A DNA stretch of 64,000 bases from MKSF01 sp037190225 (lineage in GTDB: Bacteria; Bacteroidota; Bacteroidia; Chitinophagales; Chitinophagaceae). The position numbers and the translations under genes were made by a program. The stretch lies in the NCBI GenBank assembly GCA_037190225.1, contig JBBCJL010000006.1, positions 682,001-746,000 of the forward strand, read 5' to 3'. Positions 27,801-35,863 of this stretch are shown piece after piece (the stretch's first letter is position 1; each line of letters starts with the position of its first letter). The notes beneath the pieces were generated by a model that saw only the letters and a program-made list of their open reading frames with translations, was not told the origin of the DNA and searched no databases.

Positions 27801-28925
27801 TTTGCCCGTACCGTCAAAATAGCTCACCACGCTTTTTTGTTTGCCCTCCTCGGCAAAGCTCAGGTTGTGCATCCAGTTGATGCGGTCGGTCTCATAAGCG
27901 TTCTGTATAAAATATACACAGTTGGAAAGGCACCTGAATCCATTGGTATTGGAAGGGTTGAAGCGCGAGGGAGAGATACCACCCCTGGGCTCAATGGTCC
28001 ACGGGCCATACTCCAGCTCGGTATAATTCACGGCGTGCGGCCGTATAGCCCTGACACGGTACACGAGGGCACCCCTGCCGTACACCAGCGGTATCTCGTA
28101 GTAGTTATTAGAGGTTTGTACTCTCGTGGCGTTGTTATTAAAATTATAGTTGAAAGAGTAGGAAGAAGCGTTAAAGGTCTGCACCGCGTTGCCGGCGGCG
28201 TAATTATCAATACTGTAATTGTCCACATACAGCCATTCCAGCTCATACAATACCGGCCGGAAAGACGATACGGATGGAATGCTGCCGCAGGAATAGGAAA
28301 CGGCAGGATTCATATCCCAGATCACCTTCAGCTTATCATTGGCGGCCACACTGGTCACATAGGGACGCACGGAAGGTGTCAGCCTGCTGTAGTCATAGCG
28401 CTGCAGGTAAATGCCCCCTTCCAGGAAGACGTTTTCCGGCACCTGGCTGTTAGGCAGTATCGTATTGCTGCCGTCATTGATCATCACCTGCATAGACAGT
28501 ATTTCCAGCTTGTGGAAGGTATCATGTATCCTGTACACCACCCTGTCCTCGTAAGCCTCCAGCGAATCATGCTTATACTGCAGCCGCATGGCCACCGGGA
28601 AAGTGGATGTATTGCCGGCGCTCTTATAGCCTTTCACCTGGAAAGTGAAAGTAAGGTCAAAATCCGCCACCTGCTTCAGGCTCTGGTGGTTAATGCCCAG
28701 CACCAGGTAATCATCTACGGACTTGAATTTACCATAGGTATAAAACCCGGGAAGCAAGGAGTAATAGTCATGCTGTACGCTGCCCAGCGGGACGGCCGTC
28801 CAGTTGGAAAGGTCCTGCACATACTTCTCCGTCTCGAATTTAAAAGACTGGCCGGACACGCGGGTGCCGGAAAACATCAGCAGGGCTGCAAATAGTAACC
28901 GGAAGATCGGGAATTGCTGTATCAT
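18801..28925 (-). CDS. Giant RHS/YD-repeat protein with variable metallopeptidase-like C-terminal tip
   Basis: I place the start at ATG 28925, preceded by AAGGAG at a good distance, giving 3374 residues; the frame is open 65 codons further up but without a signal peptide there. A signal sequence (IFRLLFAALLMFSGTRVSGQ) leads. A block near residues 345-400 (SVVSYFDGTGKSRQVQTRIS) resembles DUF6443 of Bacteroidota RHS proteins. YD repeats run from about 2000 to 2540 (FHYDAVGRMVFS, FSYDAAGNVKTL, YSYDADGNIISL, YVYDASGNLIKD). The RHS core lies at about 3015-3140 (LTDHLGNVNVTVLD, YYPFGMPMPERNG, LDFGARMYDTRLGRWMSLDP, FIDPDGR). The last 233 residues are an AT-rich tip with HEVGHSFH at about 3274, an HExxH zinc site like M91/NleD-type effector peptidases; the DDWEEVRN segment may add a ligand. 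YD shells generally encase their toxin tips. Confidence 0.9.
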   Translation of the reverse strand: MIQQFPIFRLLFAALLMFSGTRVSGQSFKFETEKYVQDLSNWTAVPLGSVQHDYYSLLPGFYTYGKFKSVDDYLVLGINHQSLKQVADFDLTFTFQVKGYKSAGNTSTFPVAMRLQYKHDSLEAYEDRVVYRIHDTFHKLEILSMQVMINDGSNTILPNSQVPENVFLEGGIYLQRYDYSRLTPSVRPYVTSVAANDKLKVIWDMNPAVSYSCGSIPSVSSFRPVLYELEWLYVDNYSIDNYAAGNAVQTFNASSYSFNYNFNNNATRVQTSNNYYEIPLVYGRGALVYRVRAIRPHAVNYTELEYGPWTIEPRGGISPSRFNPSNTNGFRCLSNCVYFIQNAYETDRINWMHNLSFAEEGKQKSVVSYFDGTGKSRQVQTRISSDPDYVVAVDQVYDKEGRPSISTLPVPVLSQNMRFKDDIALNDETGLPYRAEDFDKGCLKDPIAPLSPSSKAATYYSSANPDQSGMQQYVPDAGGYPFIETIYAPDATNKVLWQGGAGEHFQRTGRGTAYAYVTANQKELNRYFGNEAGYFQFYPKQYVTDPNGQSSVSILDPSGKTILSGLTGHKPDASHPISDLDNQPAAAAVTFDVLQGALQDLGLSYRNFSYAFMPEGSGAHDYRYSGTVRPYDPGCGTAVNRYIQVPGFYKIQVTDECGNVVTESTDTESKTIAFVNNAAPYAIASAPVTAAFTLPADRHVIRKELVFPDTMLYRAAREFTLDNMGYEQCYLDSNHFIREEIEKQPFPCDSGAFKNDCNVLRQKLKDELYPGAKYGKYTASPRYNIFLNGHANSIFTDFFVDSTKVDSLLLCTDTLFRVRRLYDCDNRFRLEVDETEMFPEIQEQWELNTIRHFAREYHIYERSCDGVYWANNQPKSVYCYPTLSFNESNCEKEEIVEMYRYEMIPECRYGLDEYYDFNNPVSYVTKPRYQYIYRYNYQYRYQVACLGVKKIPVGHIWPGMYPNDELAVADMTPDQLIAVFNDAVAEHLLPLHPEYCKLLACDSSNYIGMLSKIRSYNDARFLNVETLDKMAAADPMNIVNDPLRPLTTAQLKVMRVSPTTAWGIDTFSLRQTYSANGFSVAGDSMYHEELRTLVLLNTLPEYVYYRNLYTRNLVNNYIGNRTLLLQKVTDGSGGCAPCAADFRMTLEQPPAIPEFYNNLGEVVDNNVPQWMRNVINDPLNATYNNAALTQINSQVAANNAYLCDRQVEEVISGLSGCGTISTANLNAIRSILRNGSVCNNTQGQNITPDLVKTAITTVLGSGALNSLCNPYLVTYNKYNQAASRPALSEYLPYEDAYYDQGRAFLNRLLNRVQSAAVTVDLDPVGSAYEKALCATLGLGLTTTHTVSFTYSEYTAANLPNRVMGLIKLINGTVSEDIHLAPHNPTNPDFGCGYNTTQRFDAHTIRFETGRSVLAHPSGELLASVMTQNAFLLQGSASGSSSCNNYLAWHKRTPMQWLNPRKELGDVLVCTDIDEAMTAFMSDQPVYGYNKGMNTAEGQRAAKNYLNYRFNKTYSFMDYQELMQGCKVPYRTALEMDKAAYELTFTGTVQYRQFVNSFRNYFDDTVAFSAFTYFNGTNLVADVSLHQFPPHIWGLVKSYISSYAPLVSRQAHTRLPGATLAELWLPAADACNAALAGMGYTTYATYQVPLVNNTQAAVRKYTIPEVSGGTLGDQMDRLRALRDMLEDNGCGVARWDTRHPLWFVRTDDPAGHDAYLDYIYALAGSGSVTVRNQADAGILPSQLAFANAVSHAQLEPVTYIDIFREQRLTDLAYPLTRNSENITFLEDIVSRVTAANGNKLFPAARTTPVTGLSGFQYDNTDIDRLTVYRTADGGAWYTLFDARNRRYNVYIKSNEQFLMKPETYTYVPGSLKIKPAGGGMQTFTVKVQAIRISPLTVHEVVCYGFTDFELGTGAGLPNVVLGTPQRPVGTVDRYNCEYGIYEFAAEQGRLEHRRYTDRITREHFTAMQRHFPAETTDTLDLTTIEKQYHFTAYYYDLAGNLTRTAPPEGIRPLSSGLFAAVNSDRDNGAMNPAYRAAHEKTSRYRYNTLNQLVWQETPDGGVTTFHYDAVGRMVFSQNARQAEAGVYAYTLYDDLSRITESGQVAIPAADLWYVTESQQHSASGNIKTYVRSQSRKYVTSSVYDQPLLNLGAEPGIDAQDNLQNRIASVLYTPVLSNSQNPYSYFTHASHFSYDAAGNVKTLVQDQPHMHYMGQRFKRIDYDYDYLSGKVNMLSYNRGGADQYYQKYDYDADNRITSVLTSNDGVQWDRDAAYTYYKHGPLATMQLGDMQVQGIQYAYSIQGWLKAINADVLHPDADMGHDGQTNPLMPKDVFAHALDYHQDDYRAIGTAGFMKGTAANPLSQSLYNGNIARQTTAIQGLTNMQRTYQYDQLNRLLSAGYTELDNNAPYEATAVPNDGYANSYSYDADGNIISLLRKDGGGTTFDQLQYHYQAATNNKLDYVDDQAAARIGGDLDLGPGQSAGNYVYDASGNLIKDVQGGLEEISWNAMGKVDVIRNPDAGQYISFYYDGMGQRVRKDVLTEDDNGDGDLLSDLYTRDAQGNILAVYKRKAKVNNNNFIDWLNQSIIDQHPVWTPGSGTGLPAVVAEIAGPASVFREQLLNHNTVRTAWGPGYIASAYTPSQYAQHSPLIYNEVTNGLGFGNFYPAMRAYNGGTALKTEAQHNTAFAKRLLLPLFTVGEAAVSGSGTDTSLAVVLMTMKESAPDMLDYLAFQRGVTTDVTSGIDVATGMYDYLSNNPWSAYEIVDKELGGYYGSDDMTAFISAVVDQDSIYTVSFYEDPLKADYREELYVTILSNDSLKGAALDVCVQLKDVKDPGWFDDVSEDEKLSAAYELHTENFIGDLVSSGYLSAVNDALSAYYTVYTPDGSARVQWVTYMQELTLLQQVTSGPLSSSYTFPTVTLTTPDYLKIDSVRLAEHHLYGSSRLGIKSYPEGYLVNVFNVEVPAQNVSYLSARAPWYHLGQDNLVQASAKLPYSGTTSNMYTRTAYLVKRYLGLKHYELTDHLGNVNVTVLDKKTGTGDGNPGEYAYLSANLSSFTDYYPFGMPMPERNGSGSHYRMGFNGMEKDDEVKGKGNSLDFGARMYDTRLGRWMSLDPLATKYPGLSPYNFVANSPLMFIDPDGRIILLVHNGKTIRYRPGMAIKPTFSKELELTITYLNMIHSITDPIDYSATGDYKTGKFARVSPQEMINFLDQSNSKRLTITIDKHADYSYDPYAGHSGSSDAEGNGATSSNIAFDPTLFGRDAKEIHPMVILGHEVGHSFHWATGSKRLIDLKNTEAIGAYEDYDDWEEVRNILGVERTLGLKFKLNTRTNHRFGGFRREKIDKIFDSDLIKNFKNAELPSENVKTPEGQDDKK
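19598..19873 (-). repeat. RHS core repeat, copy in the full-length gene
   Basis: This is the parent copy of the segment shared with both orphan cassettes. It encodes LTDHLGN through LGRWMSLDP and sits directly before the variable tip. Base composition changes sharply from GC-rich to AT-rich just below it, near 19570. Confidence 0.85.
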
Positions 28926-28957
28926 ATATAATAATCTCCTTAATAATAAAAATAGGG

Positions 28958-29671
28958 TTATAATAAGGTATAAGCCTGGTATCTGGTGTACCTGGACTGC
29001 CACCTGACAGCCTGACCGCTGATAGTGCAGAAACGCTGTATGCTGAAAAGCGATGGCGGAACCGAGTGACTGAATTGGTACATCCTGACCGTATACAGTT
29101 GCCCGGTCTGATCGCCCCACCGGTCGGTCTGCTGCATCACCACCGTTACTTCGGAAAGCGCCTGGCCGGAAAAAACAAACCGGACGCTGCTGAAACCCTG
29201 TACCGGCTGCCTGAACCGGAAAGAGAGGACTTTATTCCCGCCTTCGGAACCGAGCTCGTAAGTGGTCATACTGTCCAGCACTGCCGGTGGCAGGTCATAG
29301 ATCACATTGGACTGCTCTAAGGAAGCCGTTCCGAACACGCTGCGGTACCGCTGCACGCTCACAAGACTGGCCGTTTTATTCTCATGGTTCAGGCTCAGGA
29401 AATGATCCTTGTTACGCAGCTGGATATAGGCTCCCGAACTATCGTAATACTGCTGACCGCTCTGGCAGATCATACCGGAGATATCATACAGGCTCTGCTT
29501 GTGAGCAGTAGCGGCCACCTGTACCCGGTAACGGTACTGCAGGTGGGATGCTTCAAAATGCTTCTTAATGATCTCTATATAGCGCTTTTTGGCTGCCGCA
29601 TCACCCTGCGCCCGGGTAAGGGTGCCGGCAGATGTCATGGCAAGCAACAAAATGGTCAGTAGCTTCCTCAT
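28958..29671 (-). CDS. Secreted protein of unknown function between the two YD-type genes
   Basis: The 237-residue protein has a signal peptide (MRKLLTILLLAMTSAGTLTRAQ). The mature part is beta-rich (YRYRVQVAATAHKQSLYDIS, GAYIQLRNKDHFLSLNHENK, GNKVLSFRFRQPVQGFSSVRF, GQALSEVTVVMQQTD), which could suit a LolA/LppX-like half-barrel, but no motif proves this. Its ATG overlaps the stop of the 2064-residue gene by four bases (ATGA), and the RHS gene starts 32 bases after its stop. The position suggests a chaperone or adaptor for the RHS protein; this is inference. Confidence 0.65.
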   Translation of the reverse strand: MRKLLTILLLAMTSAGTLTRAQGDAAAKKRYIEIIKKHFEASHLQYRYRVQVAATAHKQSLYDISGMICQSGQQYYDSSGAYIQLRNKDHFLSLNHENKTASLVSVQRYRSVFGTASLEQSNVIYDLPPAVLDSMTTYELGSEGGNKVLSFRFRQPVQGFSSVRFVFSGQALSEVTVVMQQTDRWGDQTGQLYTVRMYQFSHSVPPSLFSIQRFCTISGQAVRWQSRYTRYQAYTLL

Positions 29672-32600
29672 TTCTTATAAGATTTTCTACCCTCGTTAAT
29701 GGTCATAACGCCCCGGTCCGTTTCTTTCTTCGTTCTCACCATATTGCCTTCCGCGTCATACTCATAGAAGGTTGCGAAATTGTTATTGTCCAGCTGGGCC
29801 ATCAGCCTGTACGTCAGGTTGTTATAGGCATAAGACACCACGGCCGCGTTCACGGGAGCAAACCGGATATCGTCCACCAGCTGGTTCACCTGCGCTATCC
29901 TGAGGTAAATACCGTGCGGCATATAACCCGAAGGGATACCGCTGCCCGCCGGGAAGGGGTAATCTATAGCACCTTCTACCTTATACCAGCCGTCTATAGG
30001 ACCGGATACGATGTTCAGTATAGGGTGCAGGGTACTCATCAGGCTGCTGCCCTGGTAGCTTTTGATCACCAGCGGTCCGACAGCTGGTTTGCTGCCGTCC
30101 AGGTTCTTCAGCCAGTAAGAGATCTTATATCTTTTATTGTTCAGGTCACTGACCGGGATGATATGGAAATCCTGCGAGTTCTGGGTAGCGATCAACGCAT
30201 GCAGGCCCGTATGCGCGTTTTCCGTAACAAAGTCGAAACCGGTATAATAATGCTGGTTGCCATACTTGAAATATTCATTATTGTAAATAAGGTTAGTAAA
30301 TGTAACATTCCTGTTCCTGCCCGTCTGCTGCGGGTCCAGTATGCCCAGCAGCGAAGTGGTCGGCCATCCCTGCAGGTGCATATTCCTGTTACGAACCAGC
30401 CGCTCATCTTCAAAGCCATAGTAACGCACCTCGTTATAATTCGCATTGTTGGCCATCACCATCGGCAGCGTATAGTTGAAACCGTAACGGGCGCTGGAAA
30501 GAATACCTGAAGCATCCCGGGTTTCCAGCGGTATATTGCCGTAGCTTACCTGCGTTACCTGGGTTGTTGCCATCCATTTGTAGGTGGACACATGATGCCG
30601 GTCCAAAGCCGGAGCCGGCTCCGCACAGGCGCCCACATTGCCGGAATGCTCTTTCCAGAACGGGTAATAATCTTTGTAATACCCGTCATTCCTGCTGTGA
30701 TCATTATACATACGCTCTGTATTGTACACATAGCCGGCTTGCTGGAATATATTGCCCCTTCTGCCGGAAACAAAATCATTATATACAGGCGGTGATCCTT
30801 CACGTGCGCCATGCAGGGATACATTCGCCATGTTTTCAAACAGGCTCGCGGTAGTGTTCAGTATTTTATCTGTCGCCCCTACATTCAGCATATCGCTGAA
30901 GGACACGAATTTCCTGTCTCCCATAAAGGAGAGCTCCTGCACGCTGGCATTCAGCATATTTCGGTTGCCGGATACCACGATGGTCATCGGTACGTCCTCA
31001 TAGGTAATATCCTGCTGCAGGTCCGGGTTTTTATTGGTATTGGGCAACGTGGCGCTTTCACCGTACAGTACCCTCGGCTGTACGCGGAATACACAGATCT
31101 GATCGCCGGGATTCGGTACTGATCCTCCTACACCGGGCGTATAGCTCGTCAGTACACCCGGGTCGTCTGTCTTATCCACATTCACAAATTCCTTACCTAC
31201 CACCCAGAAATGCTTCATAGTAAAATTGAAATTATCCAGCACTATTTTAACCAGCACCTGGTCGCCCACCCGGATCAGCTTTTCATCACATTTGGGAATA
31301 AAATAAATAAGGTCCCCTTTAAACACCAGCGACTCGGCTTCAAAGCGCAATCCCTCATTCAGGTAGGAAGGCTGCATATAATTGTAAGCCAGGTAAGCCG
31401 GTATGGACAGTGCATTGATCCTGTCATTATACTGGTTGTTCACAACAGAGTGGATAGGATTGCCCGACTGCGCGTCATACAGCAGGTTTTCCTGCACTAC
31501 TTTGGCACCATGGCTGTGCGTGATCACCTCTTTCAGGATACCATATTGTTGTACGAACTTGGTGGTCACCTGAGAAGTGAATTCATTTTCCTTGGACTGG
31601 TTCGGGCTGAACATCGTGGGCAGCGGGAATACAAACCAGCCGAAATTCACCGTGTTCAGGTTAAAGCTGATATTATGGGACGTGGTGAAAGAGTAATTGT
31701 AACGTACATCATGATTGATATCCACATCCTCACCCAGTGTAACATCAGCGATACTGTACCCGGAGAAAGCAGGTGACGGCGGCATCAGCGCCCTTACCTT
31801 ATTGTCCAGGTTGCCATTGGCATCCGTCTGGTACACATATCGTGTAGACGATATCTCTTCCCTTTCTGCCAGCGCGGCATTATTGCCGGAAGTCTTCAGC
31901 ACATAATCTGCCGTGAATTTGGGTTTACCATGCATATCATTCAGGATGACGGCATACCCCTGTCCTACGGAAGCTTCCACTTCACTCAGGAAAAAGTTAG
32001 CCCTTTTCCGCTCCTTATAAGTGGCTACGGGCGTATGTTCCACCCTTACCGGGAAATCCCTGGCGGTGTAAAATTCATATACGTTCTCATATTTCGAGGA
32101 CTTGGCATCGTTCACATGCAGGCTGTGTACTACGACCCTGCTGTACCCCACGGTAGCTGTAGGAAGAAAACTCTCCGCATGCGGGGTTTCCTTGAAAAGC
32201 TTTACCGGGGGCAGCAGCCTGCCCGACTGTGCCGTATAAGGCTCCGGCTGCCGGAGCGGGCTTTCCTCGGCGCCGATGGCCGGTTCATTGACCGCTACCC
32301 CGCTGCTGATCTTCCCGCCAGTCCTGTCTGAAGTAACCGTATATTCATACTGCTTCCCATAGGTGCTTTTAAAGCTGCCCGTCATCTGGTCCCACTCATC
32401 CGATAAGGTGATACTCCTGACGCGTACGCCACCACCGTACTTGGTAAAACCGGGCGAGTGTACCCGTACCCACGACTGCTCTGTTTGCACCAGCTTGCTG
32501 AGATGACGTCCCAGCAGGTACATATTTACATTCTTGCCCATATTGCCGAATTCATCGAAAGCAGCAGCGAGCCCTTCCGCTATCTGGCGGTCAGAATCAG

Positions 32601-35600
32601 GGTCCAGTCCCGGGTAGATGAGGTAAGGTGCCGATACCTTCGCAAAGTTCAGGCCAGCCAGCGCTATCGCGCTGATCATATTACTATTGGTTTCCCCGGC
32701 TTTCTCTTTCCGGAGCCTGATATAGAAATAATCGTCATTATCAGGACAGACAGCTACCTCTTCCACTTTCGCATATCCCCTGACCGGCTCATAGGTCCCC
32801 CGGTTACCAATATCTATTTTAAAATTAAAATAGAGCATATCCTCGCCATCCAGGTAGTTGTCCCTGATACTCAGTACTGCGCTCTCCCTGTTCTTATCCC
32901 GCTTCAGGTATATATAATCATTGGTCTGTACCGGTTCATTATACAGCAGATCGACCGGATAGAAATTGGGGGAATTGCCTACCCCTGCTATCCGCATCAT
33001 CTCCATCGCCCGCTTATCCTGTACATAGCTGTAATCATTACTTTCATACGCGATGTCCAGCACCGCCCCTGAAGGCATTATAACACGTGACAGCTGCCAT
33101 TTCGCGGCATAGGCGTCTGCCTGCGCCTTTTGCTGGAGGGTATAAGGGAATTCATAATTCGTCAGCCCGCCGCCATTGGACACGGCAGGCTTATAAGTCC
33201 CCCACCTGTCTTTGGCAGCAAGGTCGTAATCAGCATTCTGCGCATACTGGAACTCATAGGGATTCAGCAGGCTGATACCCGAAGTACCGTTCCTGGTATA
33301 CACTTTTTTGAGCGTCAGCTTACCTACGCCGCCTTCACTGTTGGGCAGTCCCGGGCATAGCTCATTACTGTACTGGAAAATAATGGTCTTTAGCGGTACA
33401 GGGCCTCTTGTAAGATCAAACCTTGTACTTTTATTATAAATAACAATAGAATCCAGCTGGTAGCTTTTCTGCCGGGCGGTCAGCGGACTGGTCAGCGTAT
33501 TGTTGAGCAGCACATTACCCGTACCCTGCAGCTCACCGGGTTTGATCACCGGTGCCATGGTACCCAGCCCGTCCTTTCTTTCACTAATGTAAAATTCGGC
33601 TATCTGGTTCTTGCTCTCAATAGAGTTGATATACCATACATCCTTGGCCCCGATGATATAGCTGCCTTTATCATCTTTCTTATCTGTCCAGTTGCCCGGG
33701 TGATAGCTGGCCACGGTAGCGTTGGCAGAATATGGTGCGATCCAGCGGTAATCCTTAACTGCGCGGCTGTAATTAAACTTGGTATACGTACCCAGGTCGT
33801 CTTCCGTAGGTCCGTCACCGGTGACATCCACATAATCTGCGGATAGGGAAGCCGTAAGCAGGTAAGCGTAGGCGTGCGCCGGCATGATAGTAGACTGGAA
33901 ATATTTCTCATTCGGGTGCGGGTTATTTTCAGAATCCTCCTGCGCATTGAAAGTGACCACGCCCCGGCTGACATCCGCATTGGCGGGGTTTACACTGAAA
34001 GTAGCCTCCCTTTGGATAGAGTTCTTGGCAGGAATGGCATAAATATATCTTCTCCCGTCCGGAAGCGTCTGGCGGAATTCGCCTATATGTGCCCTCTTGA
34101 CCTCATCATAGGTATTAAAGATATTACGTTTGATGCGTTCCGGTCTGCGATTGATCAGCGCCCTTCCCGTATTGATCGGGTAGCTGAGCAGTTCCGGCAT
34201 AGCGCCGACCAGCACGGAACCGGCATCAAAATTGGTGAGATAGCTATAATGTGTGGCTCTCGCCGAGCGCTGTTCCCGTGGCTGAAGGATACCTGAGGCG
34301 TTCTGGTAACTTTTCCCGTTATCCGTGCTTAATTGCTGCATGTTGAACAGTACCGGTGATTTGGAACTGATGGCCGCTTCACCGTGGAGATAATTATAAG
34401 TATATTCGCCTGCATTTTTAAAATACACATTTTCATATACTTTATTGACCTCACCGGAGCGGAACCTGAATACCTGGTCTTTCAGGTTGCCCTTGCTGCC
34501 TACACCTGATTTGTTAAGCACTGCCATGGTCGCGTTGTTTACACCTACCTCCAGCAGTCCGCCGCTCAAACCTATAGGCCCGCCTACTTCTAAGGATTTA
34601 TTGTCATTACCGGACAGGGTATATAACTTCGGGTCATAAATGGTCCCGATATCATTACGGAAAGGCCGGAACATGCCCCCGGTCCCCTGACCGTTCACAC
34701 TATATACATCGTATGACAGAGCACTGGTAGGAAGGGATTTATGTGTTTTGTTATAGCTGCCGTCCTTATCCCTCGTAAAATCAAGTATATCATCATAACG
34801 GGCATTTTGCAGGTTCAGGTAACCGAAAGCGTTCCGGGTACCGTCCCGCTCAAACTGGGAAATGCTATAGGTCATACCGAGGTGCAAATGCGGAAAACCG
34901 AACATCACCTCAGAACCGACCTGCAGCCGGAAACCAAAACCCAGCTGCTTCATAGGATTACTGATGGAAGGCGTAAAATTCTGCAGGCCTATGGGGATGG
35001 TCCCCCCGGTAGAAAAACCGGAATACCGGCGTACCTTATGCACTTTGTCCCCACGGCTGCCGTCTCCCAGTTTGGCATTCTTCTGGGTCACTTCCTGGGT
35101 GGTTCTTTTATAGATGCTCAACCCGAAGTTCGGATCTTTCAGACCATACCTGGAATTGAAGCCTGTACCAGCGCTGAGGCTGCCGCCCATACTCTCCGAA
35201 GCCGCACTCTGGGACTCCAGGTACAGGGATACGCTGGTACCGATATCCGCACCGGATAAAGAATTAACGCCCATATTCATCCCTACACCTAACTGGTTAC
35301 CCAGGTCACCTGCCAGGGGGATTTTGATATTAGTGCTAGCATTGAATCCAAGACCACAGCCCCTGTAATTATTAAAAGTAACGTCCGCGTCCAGGCCGAA
35401 ACCGATCCGCACCGCACCGGCCAGCTCAAAACCGACATTGATACCGGTATTGAATACGTACTCCCGCTCCGGCTCTACATGCAGGCGCTTAATGATCTGC
35501 TCCCCGTCATAATCATCCGGTATCCCCCGTACGCCGCGGTTGATCTGGCCGGGGTTGAGGCTCCAGCCCAGACCTACCCACGAAGCTTCATCTTCCATAC

Positions 35601-35862
35601 CGCTGCCGCTGTGGTAAGCGAGGTTGACGGGATACCCTTCCAGGTCAAACAAAGGAAGATTATATACAAAGTCGCCCGAAAAGGTGTTCACCATATCCGT
35701 GGTGCCTACCGGCTCAAAGCCGCCCATCTCCGGTGTGGTAGGCCCGGAAGTTAATGCCATAGCCTGCTGTACCGGGGCCAGCAGCTCCAGCCACAGGATC
35801 ACGAACAGGATACGGGCCACGGGTTTTACATAGTATTGTTTCATTGTCAACATCGGTGTCAT
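29668..35862 (-). CDS. Giant secreted SpvB/RHS-like protein (2064 residues)
   Basis: After a signal peptide (ARILFVILWLELLAPVQQAM) the protein begins with a module typical of SpvB/RHS N-termini: NTFSGDFVYNLPLFDLEGYP, VNLAYHSGSG and WVGLGWSLNPGQINRGVRG (residues 55-115). The middle is long and beta-rich with no catalytic motif. Residues near 2025 carry a single YD-like repeat (FYEYDAEGNMVRTKKETDRG). Three in-frame ATGs at 35862, 35853 and 35844 are possible; the first is one base after the previous stop, the third gives the tidiest signal peptide. It has no toxin tip. With the RHS protein it may form a two-part shell like TcB-TcC of toxin complexes, which is inference. Confidence 0.82.
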   Translation of the reverse strand: MTPMLTMKQYYVKPVARILFVILWLELLAPVQQAMALTSGPTTPEMGGFEPVGTTDMVNTFSGDFVYNLPLFDLEGYPVNLAYHSGSGMEDEASWVGLGWSLNPGQINRGVRGIPDDYDGEQIIKRLHVEPEREYVFNTGINVGFELAGAVRIGFGLDADVTFNNYRGCGLGFNASTNIKIPLAGDLGNQLGVGMNMGVNSLSGADIGTSVSLYLESQSAASESMGGSLSAGTGFNSRYGLKDPNFGLSIYKRTTQEVTQKNAKLGDGSRGDKVHKVRRYSGFSTGGTIPIGLQNFTPSISNPMKQLGFGFRLQVGSEVMFGFPHLHLGMTYSISQFERDGTRNAFGYLNLQNARYDDILDFTRDKDGSYNKTHKSLPTSALSYDVYSVNGQGTGGMFRPFRNDIGTIYDPKLYTLSGNDNKSLEVGGPIGLSGGLLEVGVNNATMAVLNKSGVGSKGNLKDQVFRFRSGEVNKVYENVYFKNAGEYTYNYLHGEAAISSKSPVLFNMQQLSTDNGKSYQNASGILQPREQRSARATHYSYLTNFDAGSVLVGAMPELLSYPINTGRALINRRPERIKRNIFNTYDEVKRAHIGEFRQTLPDGRRYIYAIPAKNSIQREATFSVNPANADVSRGVVTFNAQEDSENNPHPNEKYFQSTIMPAHAYAYLLTASLSADYVDVTGDGPTEDDLGTYTKFNYSRAVKDYRWIAPYSANATVASYHPGNWTDKKDDKGSYIIGAKDVWYINSIESKNQIAEFYISERKDGLGTMAPVIKPGELQGTGNVLLNNTLTSPLTARQKSYQLDSIVIYNKSTRFDLTRGPVPLKTIIFQYSNELCPGLPNSEGGVGKLTLKKVYTRNGTSGISLLNPYEFQYAQNADYDLAAKDRWGTYKPAVSNGGGLTNYEFPYTLQQKAQADAYAAKWQLSRVIMPSGAVLDIAYESNDYSYVQDKRAMEMMRIAGVGNSPNFYPVDLLYNEPVQTNDYIYLKRDKNRESAVLSIRDNYLDGEDMLYFNFKIDIGNRGTYEPVRGYAKVEEVAVCPDNDDYFYIRLRKEKAGETNSNMISAIALAGLNFAKVSAPYLIYPGLDPDSDRQIAEGLAAAFDEFGNMGKNVNMYLLGRHLSKLVQTEQSWVRVHSPGFTKYGGGVRVRSITLSDEWDQMTGSFKSTYGKQYEYTVTSDRTGGKISSGVAVNEPAIGAEESPLRQPEPYTAQSGRLLPPVKLFKETPHAESFLPTATVGYSRVVVHSLHVNDAKSSKYENVYEFYTARDFPVRVEHTPVATYKERKRANFFLSEVEASVGQGYAVILNDMHGKPKFTADYVLKTSGNNAALAEREEISSTRYVYQTDANGNLDNKVRALMPPSPAFSGYSIADVTLGEDVDINHDVRYNYSFTTSHNISFNLNTVNFGWFVFPLPTMFSPNQSKENEFTSQVTTKFVQQYGILKEVITHSHGAKVVQENLLYDAQSGNPIHSVVNNQYNDRINALSIPAYLAYNYMQPSYLNEGLRFEAESLVFKGDLIYFIPKCDEKLIRVGDQVLVKIVLDNFNFTMKHFWVVGKEFVNVDKTDDPGVLTSYTPGVGGSVPNPGDQICVFRVQPRVLYGESATLPNTNKNPDLQQDITYEDVPMTIVVSGNRNMLNASVQELSFMGDRKFVSFSDMLNVGATDKILNTTASLFENMANVSLHGAREGSPPVYNDFVSGRRGNIFQQAGYVYNTERMYNDHSRNDGYYKDYYPFWKEHSGNVGACAEPAPALDRHHVSTYKWMATTQVTQVSYGNIPLETRDASGILSSARYGFNYTLPMVMANNANYNEVRYYGFEDERLVRNRNMHLQGWPTTSLLGILDPQQTGRNRNVTFTNLIYNNEYFKYGNQHYYTGFDFVTENAHTGLHALIATQNSQDFHIIPVSDLNNKRYKISYWLKNLDGSKPAVGPLVIKSYQGSSLMSTLHPILNIVSGPIDGWYKVEGAIDYPFPAGSGIPSGYMPHGIYLRIAQVNQLVDDIRFAPVNAAVVSYAYNNLTYRLMAQLDNNNFATFYEYDAEGNMVRTKKETDRGVMTINEGRKSYKK

Positions 35863-35863
35863 A

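Noticed and set aside
26556..28895. 779-codon plus-strand open frame opposite the RHS N-terminal half
   Set aside because: Same reason: antisense shadow of a biased coding sequence, no signal, no motif, no ribosome site.
28926..29120. 65-codon upstream extension of the RHS gene
   Set aside because: The ATG at 28925 has a good ribosome-binding site and is followed directly by a signal peptide; the extension overlaps the preceding secreted-protein gene and lacks signal character.
34741..35259. 172-codon plus-strand frame opposite the 2064-residue gene
   Set aside because: Antisense shadow without motifs.
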